Source of the DNA: Aliishimia sp039978895
GTDB lineage: Bacteria; Pseudomonadota; Alphaproteobacteria; Rhodobacterales; Rhodobacteraceae
Length of the DNA: 64,000 nucleotides
Assembly (NCBI GenBank): GCA_039978895.1
Contig: JBDWAL010000055.1
Location: forward strand, 62,001 to 126,000
Direction: 5' to 3'
The translations under genes were made by a program, and so were the position numbers. This document shows positions 63,012-64,000 of this stretch, in pieces (position 1 is the first letter of the stretch; the number at the start of each line of letters is the position of its first letter). The notes below the pieces were generated by a model, which saw only the letters and a list, made by a program, of their open reading frames with translations, did not search any database and was not told the DNA's origin.

Positions 63012-63029
63012 GGCGGGGGAAACCCCGCC
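63012..63029 (+). other. GNRA-tetraloop hairpin after the binding-protein gene
   Basis: GGCGGGG (63012-63018), GAAA loop, CCCCGCC (63023-63029): a 7-bp perfect GC stem with a GNRA tetraloop, 10 bases after the stop. There is no T-run, so it is more likely an mRNA stabiliser or 3'-end processing block that raises binding-protein yield than a terminator. Confidence 0.75.
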
Positions 63030-63094
63030 TGACATCTGCAAGCTGTTGGCAAGGTGGGGAAGTCTCACCGTGCCGTTAGGAAGTTGTGCCCAAA

Positions 63095-64000
63095 ATGTCC
63101 GACACTCCCGCCATCCGTGCTGCCAATGCTACGCCTAAGAGCGTGGCGCGAAAAATCAGAGGTTTAAGCGACCGCGCTATTGCGTGGATATTCGTTGGGC
63201 CCACGATTTTTCTGCTGTTGGCGATCAATATTTTCCCGTTGATCTGGACGATCCGTCTGAGCTTTACGAACTTCAAAGCGAACCGAAATCGTGAAGTCGA
63301 ATGGGTTGGGTTTCGCAACTACGAACGTATTCTGACAGATACCGATATCTGGTTGAACATGCAGGCAACGGCCCATTTCCTGTTCTGGACGATCTTCTTT
63401 CAAGTCGTGATTGGCTTCACTTTGGCTTACCTGATCAACAAAAAATTCAAGGGCAATGACCTTTGGACGACGGTGATCGTACTGCCGATGATGCTATCCC
63501 CGGCTGTTGTTGGAAATTTCTGGAAGTTCCTCTATCAGCCTCAAATCGGTCTGTTTAACTACATCATCGCTTTCTTCACTGGAAAAGATCCCTCTAGTTT
63601 CGAAATGCTTGGGTCTGTCAGTCTGGCACCATGGTCGATTGTCATCGTCGATACATGGATGTGGACACCGTTTGTGATGCTGATTTGTCTCGCGGGGCTC
63701 AGATCGATCCCGGACTATATCTACGAGGCTGCTGAGGTGGATCGTGCCTCCAAGTTACGGCAATTTTTTACCATCACGTTGCCGATGGTGCTGCCCTTCC
63801 TGATGCTCGCTGTCCTGTTTCGAGGCATTGAGAACTTCAAAATGTTTGACCTTGTGGTGCAACTCACGGGCGGTGGTCCGGGATCTACGACGGAACTTAC
63901 ATCGATCAATCTTAAGCGCGAAGCCTTTGAGAAATGGCGAACAGGCTATGCCTCGGCTTATGCGATTATCCTCTTTGTCACGGTATTTGGCCTCGCCTCG
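63095..64000 (+). CDS. Sugar ABC transporter permease (MalF-like), partial
   Basis: Open from ATG 63095 to the window end (302 codons), with no stop, so the 3' end is missing. Hydrophobic segments include WIFVGPTIFLLLAINIFPLIWTIRLSFTNF, and the EAA loop reads IYEAAEVDRASKLRQFF then ITLPMVLPFL. It is the first permease of the operon, 92 bases after the binding-protein stop. A GGAAG lies 11-12 bases before the start. A second permease and an ATPase are expected beyond the window. Confidence 0.9.
   Translation, partial: MSDTPAIRAANATPKSVARKIRGLSDRAIAWIFVGPTIFLLLAINIFPLIWTIRLSFTNFKANRNREVEWVGFRNYERILTDTDIWLNMQATAHFLFWTIFFQVVIGFTLAYLINKKFKGNDLWTTVIVLPMMLSPAVVGNFWKFLYQPQIGLFNYIIAFFTGKDPSSFEMLGSVSLAPWSIVIVDTWMWTPFVMLICLAGLRSIPDYIYEAAEVDRASKLRQFFTITLPMVLPFLMLAVLFRGIENFKMFDLVVQLTGGGPGSTTELTSINLKREAFEKWRTGYASAYAIILFVTVFGLAS

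Overview
The window looks like part of a chromosome from a marine alphaproteobacterium of the Roseobacter group (Rhodobacterales). The evidence is indirect: a gcvT-gcvH-gcvP operon behind a tandem glycine riboswitch, TRAP and amino-acid ABC transporters, RTX proteins of the type I secretion kind, an RplY/CTC-Pth block, GlxA- and GntR-type regulators, and moderate GC. Genes are packed tightly. Five convergent gene pairs share stop codons inside a 4-base overlap, and several operons are coupled through ATGA or TAATG. I saw no tRNA, rRNA, insertion sequence, phage gene or CRISPR array.

Layout. 0-4.7 kb: the tail of an RTX protein, an ACMSD-like amidohydrolase, a Rieske oxygenase, a LysR regulator and an M29/NicX-like protein. 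4.8-9.3 kb: a polar amino-acid ABC transporter facing a DoeB-like M14 deacylase. 9.4-14.2 kb: two membrane fatty-acid desaturases with a Rieske ferredoxin, then RidA, a DUF1028 protein and a LysR regulator. 14.3-20.2 kb: the glycine cleavage operon with its riboswitch, and ArgE. 20.4-28.0 kb: a former seven-gene operon (methylamine-dehydrogenase-like flavoprotein, PotABCD-like polyamine transporter, two carbon-nitrogen hydrolases) in which six of seven genes carry frameshifts and/or stops; only the potC-like permease is open. 28-36 kb: an FMO-like flavoprotein, a YtcJ-like amidohydrolase, an MFS exporter, a GlxA-type regulator and assorted enzymes. 36-41.5 kb: Pth, a secreted protein, L25, an MFS protein, a sulfotransferase-like protein and LldD.

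41.6-51.2 kb holds two regulated accessory modules. One is a Tat-exported nitroreductase-like protein with a MarR regulator and a perfect palindrome over the promoter. The other is an oxidoreductase/GntR pair divergent from an SsuD-like monooxygenase, aldo/keto reductase, flavin reductase and complete TRAP transporter; this looks like an import-and-oxidise pathway for an unknown substrate.

51.2-57.6 kb: a Sel1 protein, a di-haem peroxidase, a 1210-residue RTX protein combining a P-domain-like region, CARDB-like repeats and a class 3 lipase domain, and a nitroreductase. 57.7-64 kb: a P-loop kinase, a ROK regulator, two small unrelated genes and the start of a sugar ABC operon with two identical 16-bp palindromes downstream of a promoter-like sequence; the permease runs off the window.

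The strongest leads are the decayed amine/polyamine operon, the SsuD-AKR-flavin reductase-TRAP cluster, the multi-domain RTX lipase and the two palindromic operator systems.
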